NCBI RefSeq assembly: GCF_947581915.1
Contig: NZ_CANPWG010000049.1
Coordinates: 1 to 37,648, forward strand
DNA: 37,648 nucleotides
Direction: 5' to 3'
DNA from: Candidatus Palauibacter scopulicola
GTDB taxonomy: Bacteria; Gemmatimonadota; Gemmatimonadetes; Palauibacterales; Palauibacteraceae
Under the pieces are notes generated by a model. It did not search any database and was not told the DNA's origin. It saw only the letters and a program-made list of their open reading frames with translations. Below, one piece after another: positions 1 through 8,106 of the stretch; the first letter of the stretch is position 1; every line of letters begins with the position of its first letter. A program made the translations under genes and the position numbers.

Positions 1-76
1 CGATCCGCTGGACCTCGACTGGGCGCTCTTCGTCCTCTGGGCACAGTACGACGAGGCCCCACTGAGAGCGGCCTGA
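1..76 (+). CDS. C-terminal end of a gene cut by the window edge
   Basis: Reading from base 2, an open frame runs for 24 codons and ends with TGA at 74-76. The residues (DPLDLDWALFVLW..., ending LRAA) look like a normal soluble protein tail with GC-rich third positions, while the other two forward frames read less like protein. The gene starts outside the window, so its function cannot be judged. Confidence 0.45.
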   Translation, partial: DPLDLDWALFVLWAQYDEAPLRAA

Positions 77-113
77 GAGCGGCCTGACGGCGGCCTGAGG
101 TTGGCGGCCTGAG
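63..113. repeat. Short degenerate tandem repeat, 11-bp unit
   Basis: The unit TGAGAGCGGCC occurs at 63-73 and 74-84, followed by a one-substitution-type variant at 85-95 and two longer degenerate units. The array starts at the stop codon of the upstream gene and fills the gap before the convergent gene at 126. It is probably slippage-derived; no function is evident. Confidence 0.55.
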
Positions 114-125
114 GGTCGCCGCCAG

Positions 126-896
126 CTAGTCCGGCGGCCTCAGGGACACGTGCAGATGGTCGGCCGTCCCCACGTGCCGGAGCGTGCGAAAGCCCATCGC
201 CCGGAACGCGAGTGCGGCTGCGAGGTTCCGCCATTCGGGCCGGTTGATCGTGCGAAGATCCAGCGCATGCACGAACCCGTCTGCCTGGCGGAAGTGCAGG
301 GAGGACTCATTGGCCGGAAGCCCCGCGCGGGCGTAGAACTCGGGCGTGCGCGCCGCGTCCGTGATCACGGCGTCGGCGTCGACCAGGACGAAGACCGACA
401 CGGCCATCCGCAGCAGGGGATGAAGGCGCGAGTACTCGGCCCGCACCTCTTCCGACTTCACGTTGCCGCCCGCGATGACCACCAGCGAGTAGAGCACGAA
501 CCCGGCGGCCGCGAGCGCCGCGACCCGGGTCATGAACTTCCGGAGCCGCTTCCCCGCCCCCAGGCGCCGACTCGCGATCCACGCATAGAACGCCAGGAGC
601 AGCGCGGTCGCCGCCGCTGAAACGGCCAGCGAGGACCACGCCCCGAGCCCCCATTGCTGGTAGGCGAAGACGCCCCCCCGAACGAGGAGGATGAAGGGAA
701 ACACCGCAAGCAGGACCGCCGTCACCCCCCACCGCACGACCCGGCGACCCCACCGCCGCCGTCGCCTCCCGTCGCGCCGGTCTGCCGCCCCCGCTCCGGC
801 CGCAACCTCGACGCCCGGAACGTCGGCGCCCCGAACCTCGACGCCCGGAACCTCGACCGTCACCCCGCGCGCGCGTCCTCCAATGACCCTGCCCAT
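126..896 (-). CDS. Membrane protein with C-terminal His/Asp-rich domain
   Basis: This is a 256-aa protein not matched to a named family. Residues 1-35 are a degenerate VEVPG/VEVRG repeat, followed by an Arg-rich stretch (about 40-56). Three hydrophobic segments follow at about 57-73, 88-108 and 124-142. The soluble C-terminal domain carries H201, the pair H210-x-x-D213 (VHALDLR) and a terminal HLH at 247-249. That spacing loosely recalls the zinc ligands of M15 D-Ala-D-Ala carboxypeptidases, which would suit an extracytoplasmic domain, but the canonical SxHxxGxAxD motif is not intact, so this is only a hypothesis. The start is ATG with AGGGG just upstream. It lies 76 bp downstream of the methyltransferase on the same strand. 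Confidence 0.75.
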   Translation of the reverse strand: MGRVIGGRARGVTVEVPGVEVRGADVPGVEVAAGAGAADRRDGRRRRRWGRRVVRWGVTAVLLAVFPFILLVRGGVFAYQQWGLGAWSSLAVSAAATALLLAFYAWIASRRLGAGKRLRKFMTRVAALAAAGFVLYSLVVIAGGNVKSEEVRAEYSRLHPLLRMAVSVFVLVDADAVITDAARTPEFYARAGLPANESSLHFRQADGFVHALDLRTINRPEWRNLAAALAFRAMGFRTLRHVGTADHLHVSLRPPD

Positions 897-972
897 GACC
901 CCTGCCTACGCAGAAAGCCGCCCGAACGCTTCACGAATCGTATCCGCGCCACGCCGATCCGGCCGGCATCCT

Positions 973-1779
973 TCAAACTCCTTGCTGCGACACCCGCACC
1001 AGATGGCAGCTGCTTGATGCCTGCCAGTCGTCGATTCGCATCGACATGCTGTCGAGCAGACGGGCGATCGCCGACTTGTCGCGGTACGGTTGGGTCTCCG
1101 GCGCCGCCTCGATGAAAGCATCGGGGTCCCCGGACTGAGCGACCAGCCGCCGCATCGCGAGGGCGGCCGCGCGTTCCTGTTTCGTCGATTCAAGGCCCGT
1201 GCGGATGCACAGCAGGACGGCCTGGAACGTGCTGACCCCGGCCATCTTCGCGACCCACGCCACCGTCGCGCCGAAGCCGAGGCGATGCAGCGTCAATGAC
1301 GACCGCATGTGCAGTGTGTCCTCGCGCAGGAGTCCGAGCGAGGTCAGGAAGCGCTCCTGGGCCGCACTGAATCTGTAGAACGCGACGAAGACGTTGCCCG
1401 TCCCGGAAACGATCCGGTTCGCTTCGCGCATGACCGCCTCGATGTCCCGCAGATCGGCCATGAAGTCGATGACGCCGGTCGCGAGGATGACCGTCTCATA
1501 GGCCCCATCGACGAACGGCATCGAGGTCGCGTTCGCGCGCACAAGGGTGAGACCTCTTCGCGACCTGGCGTACTCCAGCATCCTGGCGCTCAGATCGATG
1601 CCGTCGCAGCGTAGCCCCTGACGCCGCAGCTCCTCGACAATCAGCCCTTGCCCGGCACCGATGATCAGAACGGGTTGGCGAATGTCACCGACAATCCGAC
1701 CCAGGCTCGACACGTCCAGGTAGTTGTTCTCGAGGCGCCAATGATGCGGCGCCAGCGTGTCCCAGTAGTTCCCATTCAT
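973..1779 (-). CDS. Class I SAM-dependent methyltransferase (Methyltransf_11 type)
   Basis: A 268-aa cytoplasmic methyltransferase. Motif I (VLIIGAGQG, residues 37-45) forms the SAM-binding glycine loop, and the acidic end of strand 2 is the D of DGIDLS (about 63). A VRANATSMPF segment and DGAYETVILATGVIDF correspond to motifs II and III of small-molecule methyltransferases. The C-terminal half is helical and more variable, as expected for a substrate lid. The substrate cannot be read from the sequence. It is transcribed leftward, divergently from the toxin-antitoxin operon whose promoter begins only about 30 bp away, so the two may share control sequence. Confidence 0.85.
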   Translation of the reverse strand: MNGNYWDTLAPHHWRLENNYLDVSSLGRIVGDIRQPVLIIGAGQGLIVEELRRQGLRCDGIDLSARMLEYARSRRGLTLVRANATSMPFVDGAYETVILATGVIDFMADLRDIEAVMREANRIVSGTGNVFVAFYRFSAAQERFLTSLGLLREDTLHMRSSLTLHRLGFGATVAWVAKMAGVSTFQAVLLCIRTGLESTKQERAAALAMRRLVAQSGDPDAFIEAAPETQPYRDKSAIARLLDSMSMRIDDWQASSSCHLVRVSQQGV

Positions 1780-1806
1780 GGCTCAGGAAACTAACTCTTC
1801 TCGAGC

Positions 1807-1835
1807 TTGATTGCATTGCAATCATTCGGTAGCTT
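1807..1835 (+). promoter_or_regulatory. Promoter with overlapping palindromic operator for the FitAB-type operon
   Basis: A sigma-70-like promoter can be read as TTGATT (1807-1812), 17-bp spacer, TAGCTT (1830-1835). A perfect palindrome, TGATTGCA-T-TGCAATCA (1808-1824, 8-bp arms, 1-base centre), overlaps the -35 box and the spacer. Ribbon-helix-helix antitoxins of the FitA/VapB type, with their toxin partners, commonly bind inverted repeats on their own promoters, so this is a good candidate autoregulatory site. The antitoxin start is about 37 bp downstream of the -10 box. Confidence 0.6.
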
Positions 1836-1871
1836 CTCCACCCATTCCCGTACCGCGAGGAGGCACGGCCG

Positions 1872-2117
1872 ATGGCGAGCATCACGATCCGCAATCTTGA
1901 CGACGACATAAAGACGCGCCTTCGCGTACGCGCCGCCGAGCATCACCGTTCGATGGAGGAGGAAGTGCGTGTCATCCTGCGCGATGCCGTCACCGGTCGT
2001 CGCACCGGTCCGCGAAACCTCGCGACGTTCACCCGCGAGTGCTTCGCGTCCCTTGGCGGCGTCGAACTCGAACTCCCCCCCCGCGGCCCGATGCGTGCGC
2101 CTCCGGACTTCTCCTGA
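1872..2117 (+). CDS. fitA: FitA-type ribbon-helix-helix antitoxin
   Basis: An 81-aa antitoxin. The N-terminal part (MASITIRNLDDDIKTRL, then RAAEHHRSMEEEVRVIL) is the classic FitA/Arc-type ribbon-helix-helix: one beta strand that pairs in a dimer to enter DNA, then two helices. The C-terminal tail (about 45-81) is Pro/Gly-rich and would wrap the toxin and block its active site. It has a strong ribosome site (AGGAGG, 8 bp before the ATG). Its stop is 9 bp before the toxin start. The expected role is to neutralise the PIN RNase encoded next and, in complex with it, repress the operon. Confidence 0.9.
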   Translation: MASITIRNLDDDIKTRLRVRAAEHHRSMEEEVRVILRDAVTGRRTGPRNLATFTRECFASLGGVELELPPRGPMRAPPDFS

Positions 2118-2126
2118 GCGGCTCTC

Positions 2127-2546
2127 GTGTTCGTAATAGACACGAATGTCGCGTCGGAACTGATGCGCACTGAACCGACGGCGGCAGTAGCGGCATGGAT
2201 TGCTGAGCACGATGCGCAGGACATGTACCTGACGGCGGTCAGCGAAGCGGAACTGCTCTACGGTGTCGCGATCCTGCCGGCCGGCAGGCGGCGGAACGCG
2301 CTCGAAGCTGCCATGACCCGCTGGCTCAATCTTGGCTTCAGAGAGCGTATCCTCCCGTTCGACAGCGCTGCCGCCCGAGCCTACGCGGAGATCGCCGCCG
2401 AACGCCGCCACGCGGGCCGACCCATCGGCGAGGCCGACTGCCAGATCGCCGCCATATCCCGCGCACGCGGAGCCGCTCTGGTCACGCGCAACGTGAGGGA
2501 CTTCGACGGTACGGGACTAAACGTGATCGATCCCTGGTCGGGATAA
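2127..2546 (+). CDS. fitB: FitB/VapC-type PIN-domain toxin (RNase)
   Basis: A 139-aa PIN-domain ribonuclease. The expected acidic residues are visible: D5 in VIDTN, E40/E42 in SEAELLYG, D104 in GEADCQIAAI and D125 in TRNVRDF. They would hold the divalent metal for RNA cleavage. Family members act as growth-inhibiting RNases when released from the antitoxin. Translation starts at GTG 2127; the gene follows the antitoxin by 9 bp, typical of one transcript. All catalytic positions are present, so the pair looks functional. Confidence 0.92.
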   Translation: MFVIDTNVASELMRTEPTAAVAAWIAEHDAQDMYLTAVSEAELLYGVAILPAGRRRNALEAAMTRWLNLGFRERILPFDSAAARAYAEIAAERRHAGRPIGEADCQIAAISRARGAALVTRNVRDFDGTGLNVIDPWSG

Positions 2547-2601
2547 TGGCAGCCCAGTCCTGCTGACGCGTTCATAAGCGCCGATTGCTATCATGCTTCC
2601 C

Positions 2602-2751
2602 ATGGAGACAACGATCGATATTCCCGATGACTCCAGAGTTTGGCTCCGCTCATGGCTCGATGCCGCGGACAAAGCGGTCAGGCAGGCACCCGCGGGCCGT
2701 TCGGCCAGGGAAGAGTTGGCCTCCGACCGAAACCGGCTGGAGCCCCAGTGA
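2602..2751 (+). CDS. Micro-ORF, 49 aa, VapB-like N-terminus (possible antitoxin remnant)
   Basis: An ATG at 2602 (or in-frame ATG 2593) opens a 49-codon frame ending at TGA 2749-2751. It begins METTIDIPDD, the typical opening of VapB-type antitoxins (TTIDIPDDL), and continues as a short charged helix rich in Arg/Ala. There is no cognate toxin downstream; the next gene is the S9 peptidase 16 bp later. It may be a real small protein, a leader peptide of the peptidase, or a relic of a second toxin-antitoxin module. The 8-mer TGCTATCA at 2586-2593 equals the half-site known for gonococcal FitA, but it stands alone here. Confidence 0.4.
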   Translation: METTIDIPDDSRVWLRSWLDAADKAVRQAPAGRSAREELASDRNRLEPQ

Positions 2752-2767
2752 TTTTCAGGAGTGCGCG

Positions 2768-5632
2768 ATGACTTGGACCCTCGCCTCCCGTTTCCGGACG
2801 CTTGCGACGCTCGCCGCGCTCGCCGCGCTGGGCGGTCTCTCGTTCGTCCTTCCGTCCGCCGCTTCCGCCCAGGAGCGGCCGCTCGTCACGCCGGACGACT
2901 ATGGCCGCTGGGAGCGGCTGGGCGGGGTCGAGTTTTCGCCGCTGGGCGACTGGATCGCCTACGAGGTCACGCGGGTGGATGAGACGTCGGAACTCCGCGT
3001 GCGCAGGATCGAAGAGGATGAAGGGGATGAAGAGGACTCGGTCCGCGTCTTCCCGTGGGGGTCGGATCCCCGGTTCTCCCCCGACGGGCGCTGGCTCGCC
3101 TGGACCATCGGGCTGCCGCCGGAGGAACGGGAGCGGCTGGCGGAGAGCGACGAGCCGGTCCGCGAGCAGGCCTCCGTCATGGATCTGGAGACGGGAGAGG
3201 TCAGCGAGTTCGACGCGGTCTCCGAAGGGCGCTTCGACGCCTCCGGGCGATATGTGGCGTTGCGCGGCTATTCGCCGGAAGAGCCTGCGGGCAAGGGCGC
3301 CGACCTTCGCATCGTCACGCTGGCGACGGGGGTGGAGACCTCCTTCGGGAACGTGAGCGAGATGGCCTGGAGTCCGGGCGGATCCCTGCTGGCGCTCGCC
3401 ATCGCGACGGGGGCCGATGTGGGCAACGGCGTGCAGGTGTATGACGCCGATGCCGGGATCCTGCGCTCGGCCGACGCGTCAGGTTCCGCCTACCGGAGCC
3501 TCCGCTGGCGGGACGATTCGGCGGATCTGGCCGCCCTCCGCTCCCGCGAAGCGGCCTCCGAGGACGGCACGGCCTACGACGTGCTGGCGTGGCGCGGCTT
3601 GGACCGGGGGGTCGAGACGATGGTCCTCGGCGCGGACGCGCCCGGCATCCCGGAGACGCTCGAGGCCGTCCGGCACCGGGCCCCCGCCTGGTCGGATGAC
3701 GGCCGCATGATCTCCCTGGGGCTCCGGCCGACCGAGCCGGAAGCGGGCGACGACGCCGACGAGAGCGACGATGCCGACGCGGGCGACGATGCCGAGCCGG
3801 ACCTGCCCGGCCTGCAGATCTGGCACACGCGCGACGTTCGCCTCTTCCCGGAGCAGCGGGTCTCGGAGAACCGCGACGCGGCGCGGTCGCTGCTCGCGGT
3901 CTGGCACCTCGACGACGACCGCGTGGTCGTCCTCGGGTCCGACCTCATGGCCGGGGCGCAACTCCTGGGAGGCTGGGAGTACGCCCTGGAGGACATCAGC
4001 GAACCCTACCCGTGGGGCGCGAAGTTCGGCCGTCCGTACCACGACGTGTGGGCGATCGACGCGGACACCGGCGAGCGCCGCCGCCTCCTGACCCGCGTGC
4101 GCTACGAGTGGCCGAGCGCGGGCGGCGACTGGCTGCTCTCGTGGGACGGCTCGGCCTACCACAGCCTCCACCTCGCCACGGGCGAACGGCATGACATGAC
4201 GTCGGACTTGGCCGCCGAGTTCGCGGACACCGGCTACGACACGCCCACCGACGTCATTCCCCCGCACGGTTTCGGTCCCGGCGGCTGGCTCGACGGCGAC
4301 CAGGCCGTCCTGCTCTACGACGAGCACGACCTCTGGCGCGTCGCGCCCGACGGCTCGGGAGGCGAGCGGCTGACGCGCGGGGCCGAGACGGGGATCGTCC
4401 ACCGGCTGACCCGCGTCACCGATGACAACGCGCCCGGCAACGCGCCCGGCAACGCGCCCGGCATCGACCCCGACTCGCGCCCCTACCTCTCCCTCCACAA
4501 CGACGGGACGGAGCAGCGCGGCTACGCCCGCTTCGCCGCCGGCTGGGCCAGCGCGAGCGGCGGGAATCCGGCCGAGACCCCTGTGGCGGAGAGCCTGATC
4601 CTGGAGGACGCGTTCCTGGCCGGCCTCACCCGCGCCGACAGCGCCGACGTGCTGTTCTACCGCGCCGAGCGCTTCGACGACCCGCCGGACTACTTCGTCG
4701 CGGGCCCGGACCTCGCCGACCCCGTCCGGGTGACGGCGATCAATCCCTTCTTCGACGAGGTGGCGTGGGGCCGGGCGGAACTCGTCGACTTCACGAGCGA
4801 GTCGGGCCGCGACCTCCAGTTCGTCCTCCTCCTCCCCGCGAACCACGAGGAGGGCCGCGCCGTCCCCACGATAGTGTACACGTACGAGATCCTCTCGCCG
4901 CAGATGCACTTTTTCCGCGTCCCCAGCGAGCGGGACTACTACAACTACACGGTCTGGAATCAGCACGGGTACGCGGTGCTGCTGCCGGACATCGTCTACC
5001 GGGCGCGCGATCCGGGCGTGAGCGCGCTGGAGTCCGTGCGCGCGGCGGTGGCGAAGGCGGTCGAGATGGGGGTGACGGACCCGGACGCGGTCGGCCTCAT
5101 CGGGCACTCGTGGGGCGGCTACCAGGCCACCTTCCTGCCCACGCGCACCGACATCTTCGCGGCGTCCGTGGCGGGCGCGCCGCTCACCGACTTCGTGAGC
5201 TTCATGGGCCAGTTGCACTGGAACCCGGGCATCGCCGAGGTGAGCCACTGGGAGACCGGCCAGGCCCGCATGGAGGTGCCGTTCTGGGAGGATCCCGAGG
5301 CGCACCGGCGGAATTCGCCCATCCACGAGGTGCAGAACATGGAGACGCCGCTGCTGATGGCGTTCGGCGACGAGGACGGCGTGGTGGACTGGGACCAGGG
5401 GACCGAGTTCTTCAACTTCGCCCGCAGGGCCGAGAAACAGATGGTGCTCCTGGTCTATGAGGGCGAGGACCACGGGTTCCGCGAGGAGGCGAATCAGAAG
5501 GACTACCACCGGCGCATCCTCGAATGGTTCGGGCACTACCTGAAGGGCGAGCCCGCCCCCGCGTGGATCACGGAAGGGGTGGCGCTCGACGCGCTGGAGG
5601 CGGAGAAGAAGCGCGTGGCCGGGAAGCCGTGA
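2768..5632 (+). CDS. Secreted S9 family (prolyl oligopeptidase-like) peptidase
   Basis: A 954-aa exported serine peptidase. I chose ATG 2768 because AGGAG lies 6 bp upstream and a clean signal peptide follows, with a hydrophobic core ending ASAASA before QERP. Residues about 30-640 form the irregular WD/beta-propeller-like region (repeated SPDGRW, DDGRM, GSGGERL elements) that gates the active site. The C-terminal alpha/beta hydrolase domain holds the triad: S781 in GHSWGG, D870 in GDEDG and H902 in EDHGF. An Asp-rich insert lies near residue 330, and an APGN tandem repeat near residue 555. Family members cleave short peptides; a periplasmic scavenging role is likely. It is followed 4 bp later by the DUF3667 gene. 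Confidence 0.93.
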   Translation: MTWTLASRFRTLATLAALAALGGLSFVLPSAASAQERPLVTPDDYGRWERLGGVEFSPLGDWIAYEVTRVDETSELRVRRIEEDEGDEEDSVRVFPWGSDPRFSPDGRWLAWTIGLPPEERERLAESDEPVREQASVMDLETGEVSEFDAVSEGRFDASGRYVALRGYSPEEPAGKGADLRIVTLATGVETSFGNVSEMAWSPGGSLLALAIATGADVGNGVQVYDADAGILRSADASGSAYRSLRWRDDSADLAALRSREAASEDGTAYDVLAWRGLDRGVETMVLGADAPGIPETLEAVRHRAPAWSDDGRMISLGLRPTEPEAGDDADESDDADAGDDAEPDLPGLQIWHTRDVRLFPEQRVSENRDAARSLLAVWHLDDDRVVVLGSDLMAGAQLLGGWEYALEDISEPYPWGAKFGRPYHDVWAIDADTGERRRLLTRVRYEWPSAGGDWLLSWDGSAYHSLHLATGERHDMTSDLAAEFADTGYDTPTDVIPPHGFGPGGWLDGDQAVLLYDEHDLWRVAPDGSGGERLTRGAETGIVHRLTRVTDDNAPGNAPGNAPGIDPDSRPYLSLHNDGTEQRGYARFAAGWASASGGNPAETPVAESLILEDAFLAGLTRADSADVLFYRAERFDDPPDYFVAGPDLADPVRVTAINPFFDEVAWGRAELVDFTSESGRDLQFVLLLPANHEEGRAVPTIVYTYEILSPQMHFFRVPSERDYYNYTVWNQHGYAVLLPDIVYRARDPGVSALESVRAAVAKAVEMGVTDPDAVGLIGHSWGGYQATFLPTRTDIFAASVAGAPLTDFVSFMGQLHWNPGIAEVSHWETGQARMEVPFWEDPEAHRRNSPIHEVQNMETPLLMAFGDEDGVVDWDQGTEFFNFARRAEKQMVLLVYEGEDHGFREEANQKDYHRRILEWFGHYLKGEPAPAWITEGVALDALEAEKKRVAGKP
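4427..4462 (+). repeat. Three tandem copies of a 12-bp unit inside the S9 gene
   Basis: AACGCGCCCGGC is repeated three times without mismatch and encodes (NAPG)x3 in a loop of the propeller region. In-frame expansion or contraction would not break the gene. Confidence 0.9.
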
Positions 5633-5636
5633 CGCC

Positions 5637-6659
5637 GTGACGGCCGTGACACCCGCGGGGGCGCGCACCTGCCCGAACTGCGGGCGCGACCGGCCGGAGA
5701 GCTTCTGCGCCCACTGCGGGCAGAGCGACCGGGACTATGCCCGCGCGCTGCGGTCCGTGGCCGGCGAGTTCGTGCGGGAGACGTTCGAGGTGGATTCCCG
5801 GCTCTTCCGCACGCTGAAGCTTCTCATGTTCCGGCCCGGAAGCCTCACCCGGGAGTTCTCGCGCAACCGCCGCGCCGGCTTCGTGTCGCCCGTCCGGCTC
5901 TACATCTTCGCCAGCTTCATCTTCTTCCTCCTGCTGTCGCTGCGGGGAGACTTCGGCGAAGCGGCCGTGGCGGACTTCGGCGAAGCGGCCGTGGCGGACT
6001 CCGGCGAAGTGGCCGTGGCGGACTCCGGCGAAGTGGTCGTGACAGGCGCCTCCGAGGAGGACCCGGAAAACGTCGCAGACCAGCTCCCGACGGAAGAGCG
6101 CCTCGCGGCCTTCATGGCGGCGCTACCCCCGGAGCAACGGAGGAAGGCCGACGACATTCTCGCGCGGCCGGAAGGCAATTCCCGGCAAGCTCTTCTTACC
6201 CTGGCCCAGGCGGGGAACCTCGAGGAGCGGCACTGGACCCTGAGGTTCTTCGTGCTGGCGATCGTCGACATCGTTCACGATCCCTCGATCATGCCCCGGC
6301 GTTTCCTCGCGAACATGCCGATCGCGATGTTCTGCCTGCTTCCGTTCCTCGGGCTGATCCTCGCCGTCTTTCATTTTCGGAAGAAGCGCTTCTACGTAGA
6401 GCACCTGGTCTTCGCCATCCATGTCCAGACGTTCACGTTTCTCATCTACGCGGTCGCCCTTCTGCTCCCCGACTCGGGGCCCGGGCTCTGGGTCCGCGTG
6501 GGTTGTCTGCTGGTTCCCTACCCCTATTTCGTCGTTGCTCTCCGACGCTACTACGAGAACGGGTGGGTCCTGTCCGTGGTGAAGTCGGTCGGGGTGTACG
6601 TGCTCTACTCGATGGCGCTGATCCCCGCGTCCATTCTCTCAATCCTCGTGACCGGCTAG
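5637..6659 (+). CDS. DUF3667 family membrane protein with N-terminal zinc ribbon
   Basis: A 340-aa protein. Residues C12, C15, C24 and C27 (CPNC...CAHC) form a zinc ribbon. The following segment (RSVAGEFVRETFEVDSRLFRTLKLL, then PGSLTREF..RR and SPVRLYIFASFIFF) is the hallmark of DUF3667. About five membrane segments follow: one at about 85-103, the others in the C-terminal half. A variable DSGEVAVA-like octapeptide repeat sits after the first membrane segment. The start is GTG, 4 bp after the S9 stop, so it is probably co-transcribed. The family has no established function. Confidence 0.85.
   Translation: MTAVTPAGARTCPNCGRDRPESFCAHCGQSDRDYARALRSVAGEFVRETFEVDSRLFRTLKLLMFRPGSLTREFSRNRRAGFVSPVRLYIFASFIFFLLLSLRGDFGEAAVADFGEAAVADSGEVAVADSGEVVVTGASEEDPENVADQLPTEERLAAFMAALPPEQRRKADDILARPEGNSRQALLTLAQAGNLEERHWTLRFFVLAIVDIVHDPSIMPRRFLANMPIAMFCLLPFLGLILAVFHFRKKRFYVEHLVFAIHVQTFTFLIYAVALLLPDSGPGLWVRVGCLLVPYPYFVVALRRYYENGWVLSVVKSVGVYVLYSMALIPASILSILVTG
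5949..6041 (+). repeat. 24-bp minisatellite (four units) inside the DUF3667 gene
   Basis: Units start at 5949, 5973, 5997 and 6021 (GACTTCGGCGAAGCGGCCGT + GGCG and variants). Units 1 and 2 are identical; 3 and 4 diverge by a few bases and the last is partial. Each encodes D-F/S-G-E-A/V-A/V-V-A, an acidic linker just after the first membrane helix. The number of units is expected to vary between strains. Confidence 0.9.
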
Positions 6660-6685
6660 GTCCGCTTCGGCGGTGTTAGGCGGCC

Positions 6686-7981
6686 CTACGCCGGGCCGAG
6701 CAGTTCGAGGGCCGTGAGCGCGAGGGCCTGCGTGCACGCGACGAGGTCGTCGATCGCGCAGGACTCGTCGGGCTGGTGGGCCTCCTCGAGGGGGCCGGGG
6801 CCGTAGGCGACGCAGTGCTCGATGCCGGCGATGCGGGCGAAGTGCTTCTGGTCGTAGGTGCCGGGGCTCGCCACGAGTTCCGGGGGACGGCCGACGGCCG
6901 TTTCCACCGCGCGGGAGAGGGCGGCCACGAGCGGTGAACCGGGCGGGGCGGAGGTCGGGTGCACGACCATGCGCTCCTCGATGGTGAATCGGCGGTCCGG
7001 GTCGTCGCTCTCCACCGACGCGACCAGGCGCTCGATCTCGGCGCGCACCTCCTCGAAGGATTCCTCGGGGATGAAACGGCGGTCGAAGGTGGCCACGCAG
7101 CGGTCGGCCACGCAGGGCGACTGGGTCGCTTCGCCGGCCTGGCCGCCGGTGATCGCGTTCACGTTGAGCGAGGGACGCCGGGAGGGCGCCGGCACGACGG
7201 GCAGCGCGGAAAGCCGCGCCGCGAGCGTGGGGGCGAGCCGGGTGCGGAAGGCTTCCAGCAGGGTGCCCATGTCGTCGATGGCGCTGCGGCCGAGGTGGCT
7301 CATGCTGCCGTGGGCCGCGTGGCCGTGCGCAACGACGTCGAACCAGTAGACGCCCCGGTGCCCCAGGCAGACGCGCGCGGGTCCGAAGGGCTCGGGGATG
7401 ATCGCGTACCGGGTGTCGTCGCTCGAGATGATCCCCGCCTCGCACAGGTGCGCGACGCCGGCGAAGCCGCCGCTCTCCTCGTCGACGGTGGCGCTGATGT
7501 CCACGGCGCCGTCGAGTTCGACCCCGGCCCGCCGCAGCGCCTCGACCGCGAACACCGCGGCGGCGATCCCGGATTTCATATCCGACGCGCCCCGCCCGTA
7601 GATGCGCCCGTCGCGCACCGTGCCCGCGAACGGGTCGACCGTCCATTCCTCGCCCGGCGGGACCACGTCGAAGTGGCCGTTCAGGTGCAGCCGCGGGCGT
7701 CCCGGGCCGGCGTCCCCCCGCCCCACGGCGTTCACCCGCGGGTGCGCGGCGGTGTGCTCCGGGCGCCCCTCCGCCTCCACGTACTCGACCGCCAGGCCCG
7801 CCGTCTCCAGCCGCCGACCGATGAATTCGGCGCACTCCCGGTAGCAATCCCCCGGGGGATTCACGGTGGGGATCCGGATCATCTCCGCCGTGAAGGCCAC
7901 GATCTCGTCGCGCGCGGCCTCCACTTCGGCGAGGACGCGGTCCGCCTGGCGAAGGGCGGTCGGCGGGCTGGCAGGGTGCAT
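6686..7981 (-). CDS. M20 family metallopeptidase (ArgE/DapE/CPG2-like deacylase)
   Basis: A 431-aa zinc-dependent amidohydrolase of the acetylornithine deacetylase / succinyl-DAP desuccinylase group. The zinc site is complete: H103-x-D105 (LNGHFDVVP), D134 (GRGASDMKSG), E168/E169 (DEESGG), E197 (EPF) and a C-terminal H in EEAHQPDE. The dimerisation domain lies in the middle (about 200-320). There is no signal peptide, so it is cytoplasmic. It is convergent with the DUF3667 gene and divergent from the SDR. The exact acyl-amino-acid substrate cannot be read; no arginine or lysine biosynthesis genes are nearby, so a catabolic N-acyl-amino-acid hydrolase is as likely as ArgE. Confidence 0.9.
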   Translation of the reverse strand: MHPASPPTALRQADRVLAEVEAARDEIVAFTAEMIRIPTVNPPGDCYRECAEFIGRRLETAGLAVEYVEAEGRPEHTAAHPRVNAVGRGDAGPGRPRLHLNGHFDVVPPGEEWTVDPFAGTVRDGRIYGRGASDMKSGIAAAVFAVEALRRAGVELDGAVDISATVDEESGGFAGVAHLCEAGIISSDDTRYAIIPEPFGPARVCLGHRGVYWFDVVAHGHAAHGSMSHLGRSAIDDMGTLLEAFRTRLAPTLAARLSALPVVPAPSRRPSLNVNAITGGQAGEATQSPCVADRCVATFDRRFIPEESFEEVRAEIERLVASVESDDPDRRFTIEERMVVHPTSAPPGSPLVAALSRAVETAVGRPPELVASPGTYDQKHFARIAGIEHCVAYGPGPLEEAHQPDESCAIDDLVACTQALALTALELLGPA

Positions 7982-8106
7982 GCGGATCTCCGGTCCGGGG
8001 GACGCGCGGGCCGAGTTGCCCGGCGTGTGCGGTCCCTACATTGTGTCGCGCCTTGCACCACACGAAACCCTTCACACCACGCGAAAGCCCTGCCCGAGAA
8101 ATCTCC

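Noticed and set aside
3479-5668. 729-codon open frame on the minus strand
   Set aside because: It is antisense to the S9 peptidase, is extremely rich in Val/Arg/Ala/His, and has no motif; the plus-strand frame has a signal peptide and full catalytic triad.
8016-8042. Possible promoter TTGCCC-15 bp-TACATT for the SDR gene
   Set aside because: The spacer is too short and the -35 box poor; support is not better than chance in a 125-bp region.
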